NCBI RefSeq assembly: GCF_035573695.1
Contig: NZ_CP121694.1
Span: 1,588,501 to 1,652,500 of the forward strand
DNA: 64,000 nucleotides
Origin: Metallumcola ferriviriculae
GTDB lineage: Bacteria > Bacillota > JADQBR01
Direction of reading: 5' to 3'
Position 1 is the first letter of the stretch. Each line of letters opens with the position of its first letter. Made by a program: the position numbers and the translations under genes. A model generated the notes under the pieces. That model worked only from the letters and a program-made list of their open reading frames with translations. It was not told where the DNA came from and did no database searches. Shown piece by piece: positions 7,758 through 16,088 of the stretch.

Positions 7758-8927
7758 ATGAAAGAATGGCAAAAGTTCTTACTGTATTTAAGCGTATTTT
7801 TAGCCGCTTACCTTGTACCTTTCGGTAATCCCAAAATACAGGCGGCCCTGCTGGAATCCTTTGCCATGCTGGGAGACTACGCTAGGGAGCATGTGCTGTT
7901 CTGCCTTATTCCTGCGTTTTTTATCGCCGGAGCAATCTCCCTTTTTGTTTCTCAGCAGGCGGTGCTCAAGTATTTCGGCAGCCAGGCTAAAAAGTGGGTT
8001 TCTTATTCAGTTGCTTCCGTTTCCGGCACTATCCTGGCTGTCTGTTCCTGTACGGTACTGCCGCTTTTTGCCGGTATCTATATGCGGGGCGCAGGTATAG
8101 GACCAGCCACCGCTTTTTTATATTCCGGTCCGGCCATCAATGTGCTGGCCATAATTCTTACCGGCCGTATTCTAGGATGGCAGCTGGGTTTGGCTCGAGC
8201 TGTTGGGGCTGTGGTTTTTGCCGTAATAATTGGATTAACAATGACAGCTATTTACGGAAAGGAAGACCAGAGCCGGGAGCGGGCAGATTTTACCGCTGCT
8301 ACCAGTGAAGAGGAAAAAAGAAGCGGCTGGCAAAACCTAATGTATTTTGCCAATTTGGTACTAATACTAATTTTTGCTGCCTGGGCCAAACCCCAGTCGC
8401 CGGAGGGATTCTGGTATGCTGTTTATCGGGTGCATTGGCCCGTTACCATAGGTCTACTGTTAATCTTGGGCTATATGCTGTGGCGCTGGTTTGGTAAGGC
8501 AGAAAGGACCGGTTGGGTGATGGAATCCTGGGATTATGCAAAAAAAATACTGCCGCTGCTGTTGGTTGGCGTTTTGGCCGCAGGTTTTTTAATGGGCCGC
8601 CCCGGAACTGAGGCGGGCATTATTCCATCTAATTGGATTTCCACGGCAGTGGGTGGTAACTCCCTGGCGGCCAATTTATTTGCTTCCATTGTGGGCGCAT
8701 TTATGTACTTTGCTACCCTGACTGAAGTGCCGATCCTGCAGGGGCTGCTGGGTGCCGGAATGGGGCAGGGGCCGGCGTTGGCGCTATTGTTGGCCGGACC
8801 TGCTTTAAGCCTTCCAAATATGTTGGTAATTCGCAGTGTGCTGGGGACTAAAAAGACATTAACATATATCGCACTGGTGGTAATTATGGCATCGGTATCG
8901 GGAATGATATTTGGGAGCATTGTTTAA
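7758..8927 (+). CDS. Permease of the COG0701/ArsP type (probable organoarsenical or arsenite exporter)
   Basis: A 389-residue polytopic membrane protein with about ten hydrophobic segments. The family hallmark SGTILAVCSCTVLPLFAGIYMRGAG lies at about residues 90-114. The CSC motif there is the thiol site thought to contact trivalent arsenicals in ArsP-like permeases. SGPAINVLAI follows at about 126-135, and the second half repeats the pattern with ATLTEVPILQGLLGAGMG. AGAGGTGG precedes the ATG. The gene has its own operator-like dyad upstream and a terminator before it, so it is separately transcribed. Co-occurrence with arsM suggests MAs(III) export (inference). Confidence 0.8.
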   Translation: MKEWQKFLLYLSVFLAAYLVPFGNPKIQAALLESFAMLGDYAREHVLFCLIPAFFIAGAISLFVSQQAVLKYFGSQAKKWVSYSVASVSGTILAVCSCTVLPLFAGIYMRGAGIGPATAFLYSGPAINVLAIILTGRILGWQLGLARAVGAVVFAVIIGLTMTAIYGKEDQSRERADFTAATSEEEKRSGWQNLMYFANLVLILIFAAWAKPQSPEGFWYAVYRVHWPVTIGLLLILGYMLWRWFGKAERTGWVMESWDYAKKILPLLLVGVLAAGFLMGRPGTEAGIIPSNWISTAVGGNSLAANLFASIVGAFMYFATLTEVPILQGLLGAGMGQGPALALLLAGPALSLPNMLVIRSVLGTKKTLTYIALVVIMASVSGMIFGSIV

Positions 8928-8980
8928 GGAATAAAGGTAATTCAATCACAGCTCAAATGACAATTGTTTAATAAAAATGA

Positions 8981-9009
8981 TTGACTGGGGAAGCCGATCG
9001 TAATATAAT
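8981..9009 (+). promoter_or_regulatory. Sigma-A promoter of the arsDA operon
   Basis: TTGACT at 8981-8986 and TATAAT at 9004-9009 are separated by exactly 17 bp. Transcription would start near 9016. Confidence 0.85.
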
Positions 9010-9021
9010 ACAATTAAATTA

Positions 9022-9037
9022 GCATATACTAATATGC
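9022..9037 (+). promoter_or_regulatory. Operator dyad downstream of the arsDA promoter
   Basis: GCATAT-ACTA-ATATGC is a perfect 6-bp inverted repeat starting about 6 bases after the predicted transcription start. A bound repressor (ArsR at 12393, or ArsD itself) would block transcription there. Confidence 0.7.
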
Positions 9038-9052
9038 AGTGGAGGGATGGTT

Positions 9053-9346
9053 GTGAAAAGCATTACATTATATGAGCCTGCCATGTGCTGCAGCACCGGT
9101 GTTTGTGGGCCCAGTCCGGACCAGGAATTGGTGAGAATGGCCGGCGACTTGAAAAAGTTAGCTGACCAGGGGGTAAAGGTGTACCGCTACAATCTTTCCC
9201 AGAGTCCAGAGGTTTTTGCCATCGACAAAACGGTAAAGACATTACTTAAGGAGCAAGGACAGAAAGTACTTCCCATTATCGTAGTGGATGGTGAGGTAAA
9301 ACTCACCGGCAGGTATCCCACAAAAGATGAACTGCGCAACTGGTAG
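9053..9346 (+). CDS. arsD: Arsenite metallochaperone ArsD
   Basis: A 97-residue ArsD. It binds As(III) and passes it to the ArsA ATPase. The N-terminal MCCSTGVCGPSPD (about residues 10-22) contains the three essential cysteines of the family (CC...C). The C-terminal vicinal Cys pairs of longer ArsDs are absent, which is common. The GTG at 9053 is chosen because GGAGGG ends 6 bases before it. An ATG two codons earlier directly abuts that Shine-Dalgarno sequence. The stop codon is part of the TAGGAGG site of arsA. Confidence 0.95.
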   Translation: MKSITLYEPAMCCSTGVCGPSPDQELVRMAGDLKKLADQGVKVYRYNLSQSPEVFAIDKTVKTLLKEQGQKVLPIIVVDGEVKLTGRYPTKDELRNW

Positions 9347-9360
9347 GAGGTCGTAATTAA

Positions 9361-11154
9361 TTGATTGAACCGTTAGCATTGACGCCATATTTATTTTTTA
9401 CAGGAAAAGGGGGCGTGGGTAAAACGTCTATTGCCTGCGCCACCGCAATCAGTGCAGCCAAGAACGGGAAAAAAGTTCTACTGGTCAGCACCGACCCTGC
9501 ATCCAATTTGGACGATGTCTTGGAAATGAAGGTATCTCAGCACCCCGCCCAGACGGCGGTTGCGGGATTATGGGCATTGAACCTTGATCCGGAGGAAGCC
9601 GCCAGAGACTACCGGGAGAGTGTCGTGGAGCCGTATCGCGGGGTTCTGCCTGATGAGGCCATTATTTCTATGGAAGAACAGCTTTCGGGAGCCTGCACTG
9701 TGGAAATAGCTGCTTTCAATATGTTCTGCCGGCTGCTTGACCAAGCAGATTATCGGGAGCACTATGACCATATTGTCTTTGATACGGCACCAACAGGCCA
9801 TACATTAAGGCTGTTGTCTTTACCCAAGGCGTGGACCGGTTTTCTCGGTCAAAACCAGCACGGTACCTCCTGTATTGGGCCCCTTGCCGGTCTCGAAGAG
9901 CAGAGGCAGCAGTATGAGCATGCAGTGGCGGCCATTACGGATGGCGACGCTACTATGCTTTTTCTTGTGGCTAGACCGGAAGAGTCATCTCTGGCCGAAG
10001 CTTATCGGGCCAGCGATGAATTGAAGGAACTGGGCCTTGAGTGCCAGCGGCTGATTATAAATGGGGTGTTTACCGGTGGGGAAAGCGATGATGCGGGAGC
10101 AAGCTTGAAACAGCGGCAAGCCCAGGCGTTGGAAAATATGCCGCAAGCTTTAAAAAGCGTACCGCTTCGCATTGTCCCCTTACTCCCGGTGGCACCGGTG
10201 GGTCTAGAGGGATTACGGCTTTTAGCAGATCAGCTGGCCTACGGTTCCGACTTAATATCTGCCTTGATGGAAAAAGCTGCATCCCAGGGGCAGGGACACC
10301 GGAATGCCCCCGCACTAAAAGATATTCTTACCGGCCTCAAGCCTGTAGTATCCGACTTGAGAAAAAGGGAAAATGGCATTGTCTTGGCAATGGGTAAAGG
10401 CGGTGTAGGCAAGACTACTGTTGCTGCGGCAACTGCGTTGGCTTTGTTTAACCAGGGACATACGGTGCATCTTTCCACCACAGACCCGGCTGCACACTTG
10501 GAAATGGCCCTTTCCGGAGCCGAAACGGCAGGAGAGGGGAGATTGACCGTCAGCAGGATAGACCCTGAATTGGAATTGAAGGCTTACCGGCAGGAAGTGA
10601 TGGACACCGTCGGTGCCGGCATGGATGAAGATGAGCGGCAACTGCTGGCTGAGGATTTAGCCTCGCCGTGTACTGAAGAAATTGCCATTTTTCGTGCCTT
10701 TGCCCGAGTTGTTGATAAGGTAGAGGAAGGTTTTGTGGTGCTGGATACGGCACCCACAGGACACACTTTGCTGTTGCTGGATAATACCCAGTCATACCAT
10801 CGGGAAGTGGAACGCAGTACCGGCGAGGTACCAAAGGAAGTGCGGCAGCTGCTGCCGCGATTGCGTGACCCGGAATTAACCCATGTATTGGTTGTCACTC
10901 TGGCCCAAGCTACTCCGGTACTGGAGGCATCACGCCTGCAGGACGACCTGCGCCGGGCGGGTATTGAGCCTGCCTGGTGGGTAATAAACCAGACATGGAC
11001 CGGAGTGCCCACAGAGGACCCGATATTAAAAAGTTTGGCCCGGGCGGAAATTGTCTGGCTGGCAGAAGTAACGGAGAACCTGGCTGAAAAAGTTACGCGT
11101 ATTCCATGGCAGGTGAAGGAACCAAAGGGCTTGGATTTGATGCAGCTGCTTTGA
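9361..11154 (+). CDS. arsA: Arsenite-stimulated ATPase ArsA, two-domain
   Basis: A 597-residue pseudo-dimeric ATPase. Walker A motifs GKGGVGKTS (about residues 15-23) and GKGGVGKTT (about 344-352) open the two halves. Each half also has the DTAPTGHTL signature. Arsenic-site cysteines appear in LSGACTVEIAAF and in SPCTEEIAIF. The start is TTG, with AGGAGG 10 bases upstream. ArsA normally energises ArsB or Acr3. Here the only classical arsenite carrier is Acr3 at 12836, so an ArsA-Acr3 pairing with ArsD delivery is likely (inference). Confidence 0.95.
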   Translation: MIEPLALTPYLFFTGKGGVGKTSIACATAISAAKNGKKVLLVSTDPASNLDDVLEMKVSQHPAQTAVAGLWALNLDPEEAARDYRESVVEPYRGVLPDEAIISMEEQLSGACTVEIAAFNMFCRLLDQADYREHYDHIVFDTAPTGHTLRLLSLPKAWTGFLGQNQHGTSCIGPLAGLEEQRQQYEHAVAAITDGDATMLFLVARPEESSLAEAYRASDELKELGLECQRLIINGVFTGGESDDAGASLKQRQAQALENMPQALKSVPLRIVPLLPVAPVGLEGLRLLADQLAYGSDLISALMEKAASQGQGHRNAPALKDILTGLKPVVSDLRKRENGIVLAMGKGGVGKTTVAAATALALFNQGHTVHLSTTDPAAHLEMALSGAETAGEGRLTVSRIDPELELKAYRQEVMDTVGAGMDEDERQLLAEDLASPCTEEIAIFRAFARVVDKVEEGFVVLDTAPTGHTLLLLDNTQSYHREVERSTGEVPKEVRQLLPRLRDPELTHVLVVTLAQATPVLEASRLQDDLRRAGIEPAWWVINQTWTGVPTEDPILKSLARAEIVWLAEVTENLAEKVTRIPWQVKEPKGLDLMQLL

Positions 11155-11200
11155 TTACTGCAACGTTATAATCATGGCCTGGAACTAAGGGGGGATAATT

Positions 11201-12355
11201 ATGTCTTTAAGAGAGGCAGAGAACGTAATATCTGCAACTGATTTAGTTGAAAAATTAAAACGTGATAGCTTTGACGCCGGAAATCTAATTATAGCCAATG
11301 GCGATGATCTGAAAATTATTCCCCTTAGGCCTAATGCTAAAAAGTTGTATTTGGAAGTTACCACCGGCTGTAATTTTAACTGTACCACCTGCATCCGCCA
11401 CTCCTGGCTGGATGGAACCGGGCAGATGGAGTGGGCGACTTTTAATAACTTAGTGGAACAACTGGATGATTTCAAGCAGCTTGAGACTGTGCATTTCGGT
11501 GGTTTCGGGGAACCGCTCAGTCATCCGCGGGCATTGGATATGCTGGAGACCCTTGCCAAAAAGAAGCTTAATTTAGAAATGATTACTAACGGTTCATTAC
11601 TTTCTGAAGATATCATCAGGCGCCTGCTGGCTTTGGGTATGGAAAAAATCTACGTGTCATTGGATGGACCGGACGACCAAGAATATAATCAAATTCGAGA
11701 AGGCGCAGACTTTAAACAGGTATATAGTAATCTTAAACTGTTGAAGCAGATAAAAGCGGAGCGAGGTTTGGATAAACCTGTTTTGAATATCGAGTTTGTA
11801 GCCATGAAGTCCAACTACCGGCGGCTGCCCGACCTGGTGCGGCTGCTGCCGGATATCGGGGCAGAGGAACTGCTGGTAACTAATGTCCTGCCCTATCATG
11901 AGTCAATGGCGGATGAGATCTTATATGATAGAGAAGAATCGGAGTTATTCGATCTTCACCAAATATGGGCCATGATGAGGGCGAGAATTCCGCAAATGAA
12001 ACTGCGTACGGAAAGACGTTGTAAATTTGTTGAAGATAAAGCGATGGTGGTTAACTGGCAGGGCAAGGTGAACCCCTGCTATGCCATGATGCACACCTAT
12101 GATTGCTATATATACGGCAGGAAGAAGACCTTTTACCAGCATTCTTTCGGCAATATTAATACAGATCGGCTAAAAAATATTTGGACTGACCCGGATTATG
12201 CTTACTTCCGGCAGCAGGTAAAAGAATTCAGGTTTCCATCCTGCACGGACTGTTCTGCGGCAGGTTGCAGCCCCGATAACCATACCGACTGCTGGGGAAA
12301 CAGTCTATCCTGTTCCGACTGCTTGTGGAGCCGTGGGTTGATTGTATGTCCGTGA
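11201..12355 (+). CDS. Radical SAM/SPASM protein, tungsten-cofactor maturase-like
   Basis: A 384-residue radical SAM enzyme. The cluster motif is CNFNCTTC (C57, C61, C64) and GGFGEPLSHP follows at about 96-105. The C-terminus is very Cys-rich: C348, C351, C356, C364, C371, C374 and C383. This pattern suits a SPASM-like domain with auxiliary Fe-S clusters. The end (CWGN, CxxCLWSxG, CP) recalls radical SAM proteins linked to tungsten aldehyde oxidoreductases, but no such oxidoreductase gene is present. GGGGGG precedes the ATG by 6 bases. Between arsA and arsR its target is unknown. A modified arsenical or a peptide substrate is possible. It does not look like ArsS. Confidence 0.75.
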   Translation: MSLREAENVISATDLVEKLKRDSFDAGNLIIANGDDLKIIPLRPNAKKLYLEVTTGCNFNCTTCIRHSWLDGTGQMEWATFNNLVEQLDDFKQLETVHFGGFGEPLSHPRALDMLETLAKKKLNLEMITNGSLLSEDIIRRLLALGMEKIYVSLDGPDDQEYNQIREGADFKQVYSNLKLLKQIKAERGLDKPVLNIEFVAMKSNYRRLPDLVRLLPDIGAEELLVTNVLPYHESMADEILYDREESELFDLHQIWAMMRARIPQMKLRTERRCKFVEDKAMVVNWQGKVNPCYAMMHTYDCYIYGRKKTFYQHSFGNINTDRLKNIWTDPDYAYFRQQVKEFRFPSCTDCSAAGCSPDNHTDCWGNSLSCSDCLWSRGLIVCP

Positions 12356-12392
12356 TACTATACTTTTGCCAAAAGAAAGGAGGCGTCTTATT

Positions 12393-12794
12393 TTGAAACA
12401 GCTGGAGCGGGTGTTTAAAGCATTGGGGCAGTCTACGCGGTTAAAAATAATTTTTCTGCTCAACGAACAGGAGTTATGTGTTTGCGAGCTGGAACACATT
12501 CTTGGATTAAGTCAGTCCGCCGTTTCTCAGCATATGCGCATCTTAAAAGGGGCAGACCTTGTTAATGAGGAAAGAAAGGGCCAGTGGATTTTCTATTCGC
12601 TTAACAAGGCAGCTCTGAGCAGCGAACTGTTAGGTTGTGTCAATATCCTGGAGAATGGTTTAAAAGCGGAAGGTAAGATGCTGCGAGAGGTGGAAAGTTT
12701 ACAACGACTTCGAGAGCAACCTATAGTTGAGTGCCGCGTTACCCCTGAAGCTGTTAAAGCCGCTGGTGGGGAGGACAATAAGGGATGCAGTTGA
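12393..12794 (+). CDS. arsR: ArsR-family arsenic-responsive repressor
   Basis: A 133-residue winged-helix repressor. The As(III) site ELCVCEL (about residues 28-34) lies at the start of the DNA-binding region, followed by the recognition helix SQSAVSQHMRILKGADLV. The TTG at 12393 is chosen because AAAGGAGG ends 9 bases before it. An in-frame ATG at 12342 would overlap the radical SAM gene and has no ribosome site. It probably controls the dyads at 7724 and 9022 and releases DNA on binding arsenite. The C-terminal tail (about 90-133) is longer than usual and carries two more cysteines. Confidence 0.93.
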   Translation: MKQLERVFKALGQSTRLKIIFLLNEQELCVCELEHILGLSQSAVSQHMRILKGADLVNEERKGQWIFYSLNKAALSSELLGCVNILENGLKAEGKMLREVESLQRLREQPIVECRVTPEAVKAAGGEDNKGCS

Positions 12795-12835
12795 CTTTTC
12801 CCTAATAATTTTCTTAAGATTGAGGAGGTATTCAA

Positions 12836-13894
12836 ATGTCCGAGGGAGCAACTAAAAAACTTTCTTTATTAGATAGATTTTTAACTGTTTGGATATTCTT
12901 AGCCATGGCTTTAGGGATTGGCATAGGCTATGTATTTCCCGGGATAGCGGACCTGTTAGACCGGATGTCCATTGGCACCACTTCCATACCGATAGCCGTT
13001 GGCTTGATAGTAATGATGTACCCGCCTCTGGCCAAGGTTAAGTATAAGGAATTGCCGAGGGTTTTTAAGGATACCAAGGTATTGGGGCTGTCTCTGGTGC
13101 AAAACTGGGTAATTGGTCCGGTATTGATGTTTGTCCTGGCAATCATATTTTTACACAATTATCCCGAGTATATGATCGGTTTGATACTAATCGGTCTTGC
13201 CCGCTGCATTGCCATGGTGATTGTCTGGAATACTCTTGCCGATGGAGACAATGAGTATGCCGCAGCATTAGTGGCTTTTAATTCAATATTTCAGGTGTTG
13301 TTTTATTCCGTATATGCCTATATCTTCATAACTTTGCTGCCGGATATTTTGGGGCTTCAGGGAATGGAAGTGGATATTACCATTGGTGAAGTGGCAAAAA
13401 GTGTTGCCATCTACCTGGGCATTCCTTTTGCTACCGGATTTCTTACCAGGGCTACTTTAGCCCCCGCCAAAGGTGAAGAATGGTATGAAAAAGTATTTGT
13501 TCCAAAGATCAGTCCGCTGGCGTTGATTGCCCTTCTTTTTACCATTGTTATCATGTTTTCTTTAAAGGGTAGTATTATCGTGCAGCTGCCCATGGACGTG
13601 GTGCGCATTGCCATACCGCTGATTATTTACTTCCTGGTGATGTTTTTGGTTTCCTTCTTCATCAGCCAGCGTATGGGTGTTAACTATCCTCGAACCACCA
13701 GTCTTGCTTTTACAGCAGCCAGCAATAACTTTGAACTGGCCATCGCCGTAGCAGTAGCGGTATTTGGTATTAATTCCGGCCAGGCTTTTGCCGCTGTGGT
13801 GGGCCCGTTGATTGAAGTGCCCATAATGATCGGACTGGTAAACGTAGCACTGGGTTTCCGAAAGAAATATTTTTCCCGCTCCGCCCAAGGATAA
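12836..13894 (+). CDS. acr3: Arsenite efflux transporter Acr3
   Basis: A 352-residue carrier with ten hydrophobic segments that exports As(III) across the cytoplasmic membrane. The conserved helix-4 Cys motif is [13 protein letters not shown] (about residues 118-130). [25 protein letters not shown] near 283-307 is the second signature, with the conserved Glu. GAGGAGGT precedes the ATG. It follows arsR directly, the usual arsR-acr3 order. Confidence 0.95.
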   Translation: MSEGATKKLSLLDRFLTVWIFLAMALGIGIGYVFPGIADLLDRMSIGTTSIPIAVGLIVMMYPPLAKVKYKELPRVFKDTKVLGLSLVQNWVIGPVLMFVLAIIFLHNYPEYMIGLILIGLARCIAMVIVWNTLADGDNEYAAALVAFNSIFQVLFYSVYAYIFITLLPDILGLQGMEVDITIGEVAKSVAIYLGIPFATGFLTRATLAPAKGEEWYEKVFVPKISPLALIALLFTIVIMFSLKGSIIVQLPMDVVRIAIPLIIYFLVMFLVSFFISQRMGVNYPRTTSLAFTAASNNFELAIAVAVAVFGINSGQAFAAVVGPLIEVPIMIGLVNVALGFRKKYFSRSAQG

Positions 13895-13939
13895 TTGCGT
13901 CCAGGACAACATGACGTAACAAATTTGCGAGGTGACATA

Positions 13940-14659
13940 ATGAAACTGGCAGTATTTGCCGATGTTCACAGCAACATTAAGGCGTTAAAAACTGTTTTGA
14001 AAGATATTAAAGGGCAGGATGTTGAACGTATTTTCTGTGCCGGGGATTTGGTGGGCTATGCGCCTTTCCCTAATGAAGTAATAGATTTAATTAGGAAGGA
14101 AAAAATCCTTACAGTGATGGGTAATTATGATGACGGTGTGGGTAATATGCGTATCATCTGTGGCTGTGACTATAAGGATGAATATGCCCAACGTTTAGGC
14201 GAGCAGTCCATTGCCTGGACGAAAGAGGAGACCACCAGGGAAAATAAAGAGTTTTTAAGAAATCTCCCCGAAAAGATTAGATTTAACACGGAAAACTACA
14301 GGGGACTAATCGTGCACGGCAGTCCTCGCAGGTTAAATGAATATCTGTATGAGGACCTTGAAGAGGATTATTTTCTAGAGATACTGGATGAATTTGAGGC
14401 AGATATTTTAGTTTGCGGTCACACCCATAAGCCGTACTTTACGGTGCTTGCCGGAAACAAATTTGTTATCAATGTAGGCAGTGTGGGGAAACCTAAGCAC
14501 GGCAATCCCAATGCAGTATATGCCCTTATTGAGGTTGGTAGCTCCGTGGCAGTGCAGTTTAAGGAAGTGCCTTATGATTATGAAGCTGTTGCCCGGGCTA
14601 TTGAAGTCACTTCCCTTCCCGATGAGTTTGCCGACCTTGTTAGGAAAGGAACCGGATAA
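13940..14659 (+). CDS. Calcineurin-like metallophosphoesterase (YfcE/MJ0936 type)
   Basis: A 239-residue protein with all five metallophosphoesterase motifs: DVHSN (about residues 8-12), GDLVGYAP, GNYDD, HGSPR and GHTHKP, which bind two metal ions. It would hydrolyse a phosphomono- or diester. The ATG at 13940 follows GAGGTGA by 4-5 bases. Upstream in-frame codons overlap no ribosome site. It sits 45 bases after acr3 and may be part of the same transcript. A role in arsenate ester clearance is speculation. Confidence 0.85.
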   Translation: MKLAVFADVHSNIKALKTVLKDIKGQDVERIFCAGDLVGYAPFPNEVIDLIRKEKILTVMGNYDDGVGNMRIICGCDYKDEYAQRLGEQSIAWTKEETTRENKEFLRNLPEKIRFNTENYRGLIVHGSPRRLNEYLYEDLEEDYFLEILDEFEADILVCGHTHKPYFTVLAGNKFVINVGSVGKPKHGNPNAVYALIEVGSSVAVQFKEVPYDYEAVARAIEVTSLPDEFADLVRKGTG

Positions 14660-14685
14660 AATCAGGTAAAAAAAGGGGGGAGTCT

Positions 14686-14910
14686 ATGAGTAAGTGCAGC
14701 GAGTGCGGCCTGCTAGAGGACAAAGGGGATGCTGGGTATAAATGTTTTAAATATGGAAAGGAAATAAAGCAAGCGGATACCTTTCTGAGTACAGACTGCC
14801 TCTATTTCATCCAGCCTCAATATGAGGAAGGGGTGCCAATTCCCAAACAACAGCTGCTGCTGATAAAAGAGGCGGATCTGAAACGTAAAAAATTGCAAGG
14901 ACCGGTTTAG
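14686..14910 (+). CDS. Small Cys-rich protein, zinc-ribbon-like
   Basis: A 74-residue protein of unknown function. CSEC at residues 4-7, a Cys in YKCFKYGKE and another in STDCLYF could form a four-Cys metal site. The C-terminus is basic and charged. AAAAGGGGGG precedes the ATG. The stop codon is followed at once by the octamer TAGATCTA, which also marks a rearrangement junction at 16030. The 152 bases up to the next gene show nothing clear. Confidence 0.55.
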   Translation: MSKCSECGLLEDKGDAGYKCFKYGKEIKQADTFLSTDCLYFIQPQYEEGVPIPKQQLLLIKEADLKRKKLQGPV

Positions 14911-15062
14911 TAGATCTAAGAATTGAATAAAAACTATCGATACCTGGGGTTATCCTCTTGAAAGGGGTGGCCCTATATTCATTATTCCCAAAATTTCTCT
15001 TAAGTGTAATTGAATTTGGCAGATGCTTAAAGGGTGTTCTTTATTTAGTCGTAACAATTAGT

Positions 15063-15391
15063 TCACCCCCTAGGGTAATACATAATCACCAGCACCCCAA
15101 TCAGAGCAATTAGTCCCCCGATAAGGTCATACTTGTCTGGAATAATATTGTCAACCTTCCAACCCCATAGAATGGAAAGCGCTATAAAAATACCGCCATA
15201 AGCTGCGTAAACACGCCCAAAATTGGCTGGTTGTAATGTAGGGATAATACCATACAACGCCAGAATAACTGCACCGAACAGTCCAAACCAAATAACTTTA
15301 CCTTCCCTCAGCCAAAGCCATACCAGATACCCCCGCCAATTTCAAATAATCCAGCCAAAACAAAGTAAAATAATGATTTTGCGAGTTCCAT
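15063..15391 (-). pseudogene. YnfA-family small membrane protein, frameshifted
   Basis: Joined, the two parts encode a 109-residue four-helix YnfA-family (UPF0060) protein. The start is [21 protein letters not shown] and the end covers [17 protein letters not shown] and [14 protein letters not shown]. The frame breaks at the run of five Cs at 15330-15334 (five Gs in the coding strand). A sixth G gives the family sequence [13 protein letters not shown]. The start codon at 15391 has GGAGGGTG upstream. YnfA proteins are small SMR-like membrane proteins, sometimes linked to metal or toxic-ion resistance. Confidence 0.8.
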
Positions 15392-15410
15392 ATAACACCC
15401 TCCAGTAATT

Positions 15411-15429
15411 TTATCAGTTTTTGTGATAA
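15411..15429 (-). promoter_or_regulatory. Dyad upstream of ynfA-like gene
   Basis: TTATCA-GTTTTTG-TGATAA is a perfect 6-bp inverted repeat 20 bases upstream of the minus-strand start. It is a possible operator. Its TTATC half-site resembles the dyad at 7724. Confidence 0.35.
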
Positions 15430-15528
15430 CTTGAGACTGGACAACTAGAGATAGATTAACTTTCCCAAATTCCTTACCGTTTAACCGATCCATCCTTGAG
15501 CGAAAAGATTAACATTTAATTATGCTGT

Positions 15529-16026
15529 TTATGAGCTGATGCACCGCTGCTTAGTTGATTCCATTCTAAATGCAGCCACGGCACCAAGCAGCGGCAGCAG
15601 CATAATTACAAACAATATTTCCCTATACCCTCCAAAGAAGGTATCGTATGCAACAGCGAAGGGTAGCGGACCCATTGCAGAACTGATTACTGTTATCATC
15701 ATAGCGATTCCCCTGATGCTTCCCAAGTGCTGCCTGCCGAAATAATTAGGCCAAATGATATTGAGTGTAATTTTCTCAAAACCACCGGCTATTCCCCAAG
15801 TGACTCCGAAAAGCACGGCCGTTGTTAAGGAGTAGGTATTTAACAGGGTAAAAATAGCAGCTATTTCCAGCAAGAACGTATAGATCAATACCTTTTTCAC
15901 TTGAAAGCGTTCTACCAAAAAACCTGCCAGAAAAGAAACCGGGAAACCGACCAGTGCCATTAGACTCAATACAAAGGCTGTTGTTAGGGGGGTTATCCCG
16001 TTTTCACCCATGATAGAAACAGGCAT
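15529..16026 (-). pseudogene. MFS transporter, C-terminal half only
   Basis: About 165 residues that match the last six helices of an MFS carrier, including SLMALVGFPVSFLAGFLVERFQVKKVL, a loop 8-9 signature. A complete transporter would have about 230 further N-terminal residues. These are absent: upstream on the minus strand the frame meets a stop within about 14 codons. The break coincides with the TAGATCTA octamer at 16030-16037, beyond which the opposite strand encodes an interrupted HelD gene. This is a remnant, unlikely to work. Confidence 0.75.
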
Positions 16027-16088
16027 TTGTAGATCTAGACTTCCTGGACAGCAGCCAAAGCTATATTACCATACTGGTAAATGCAAAA

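Noticed and set aside
14911-15062. Possible RNA gene between the small Cys protein and the YnfA-like gene
   Set aside because: No convincing stem structure or promoter could be found by eye.
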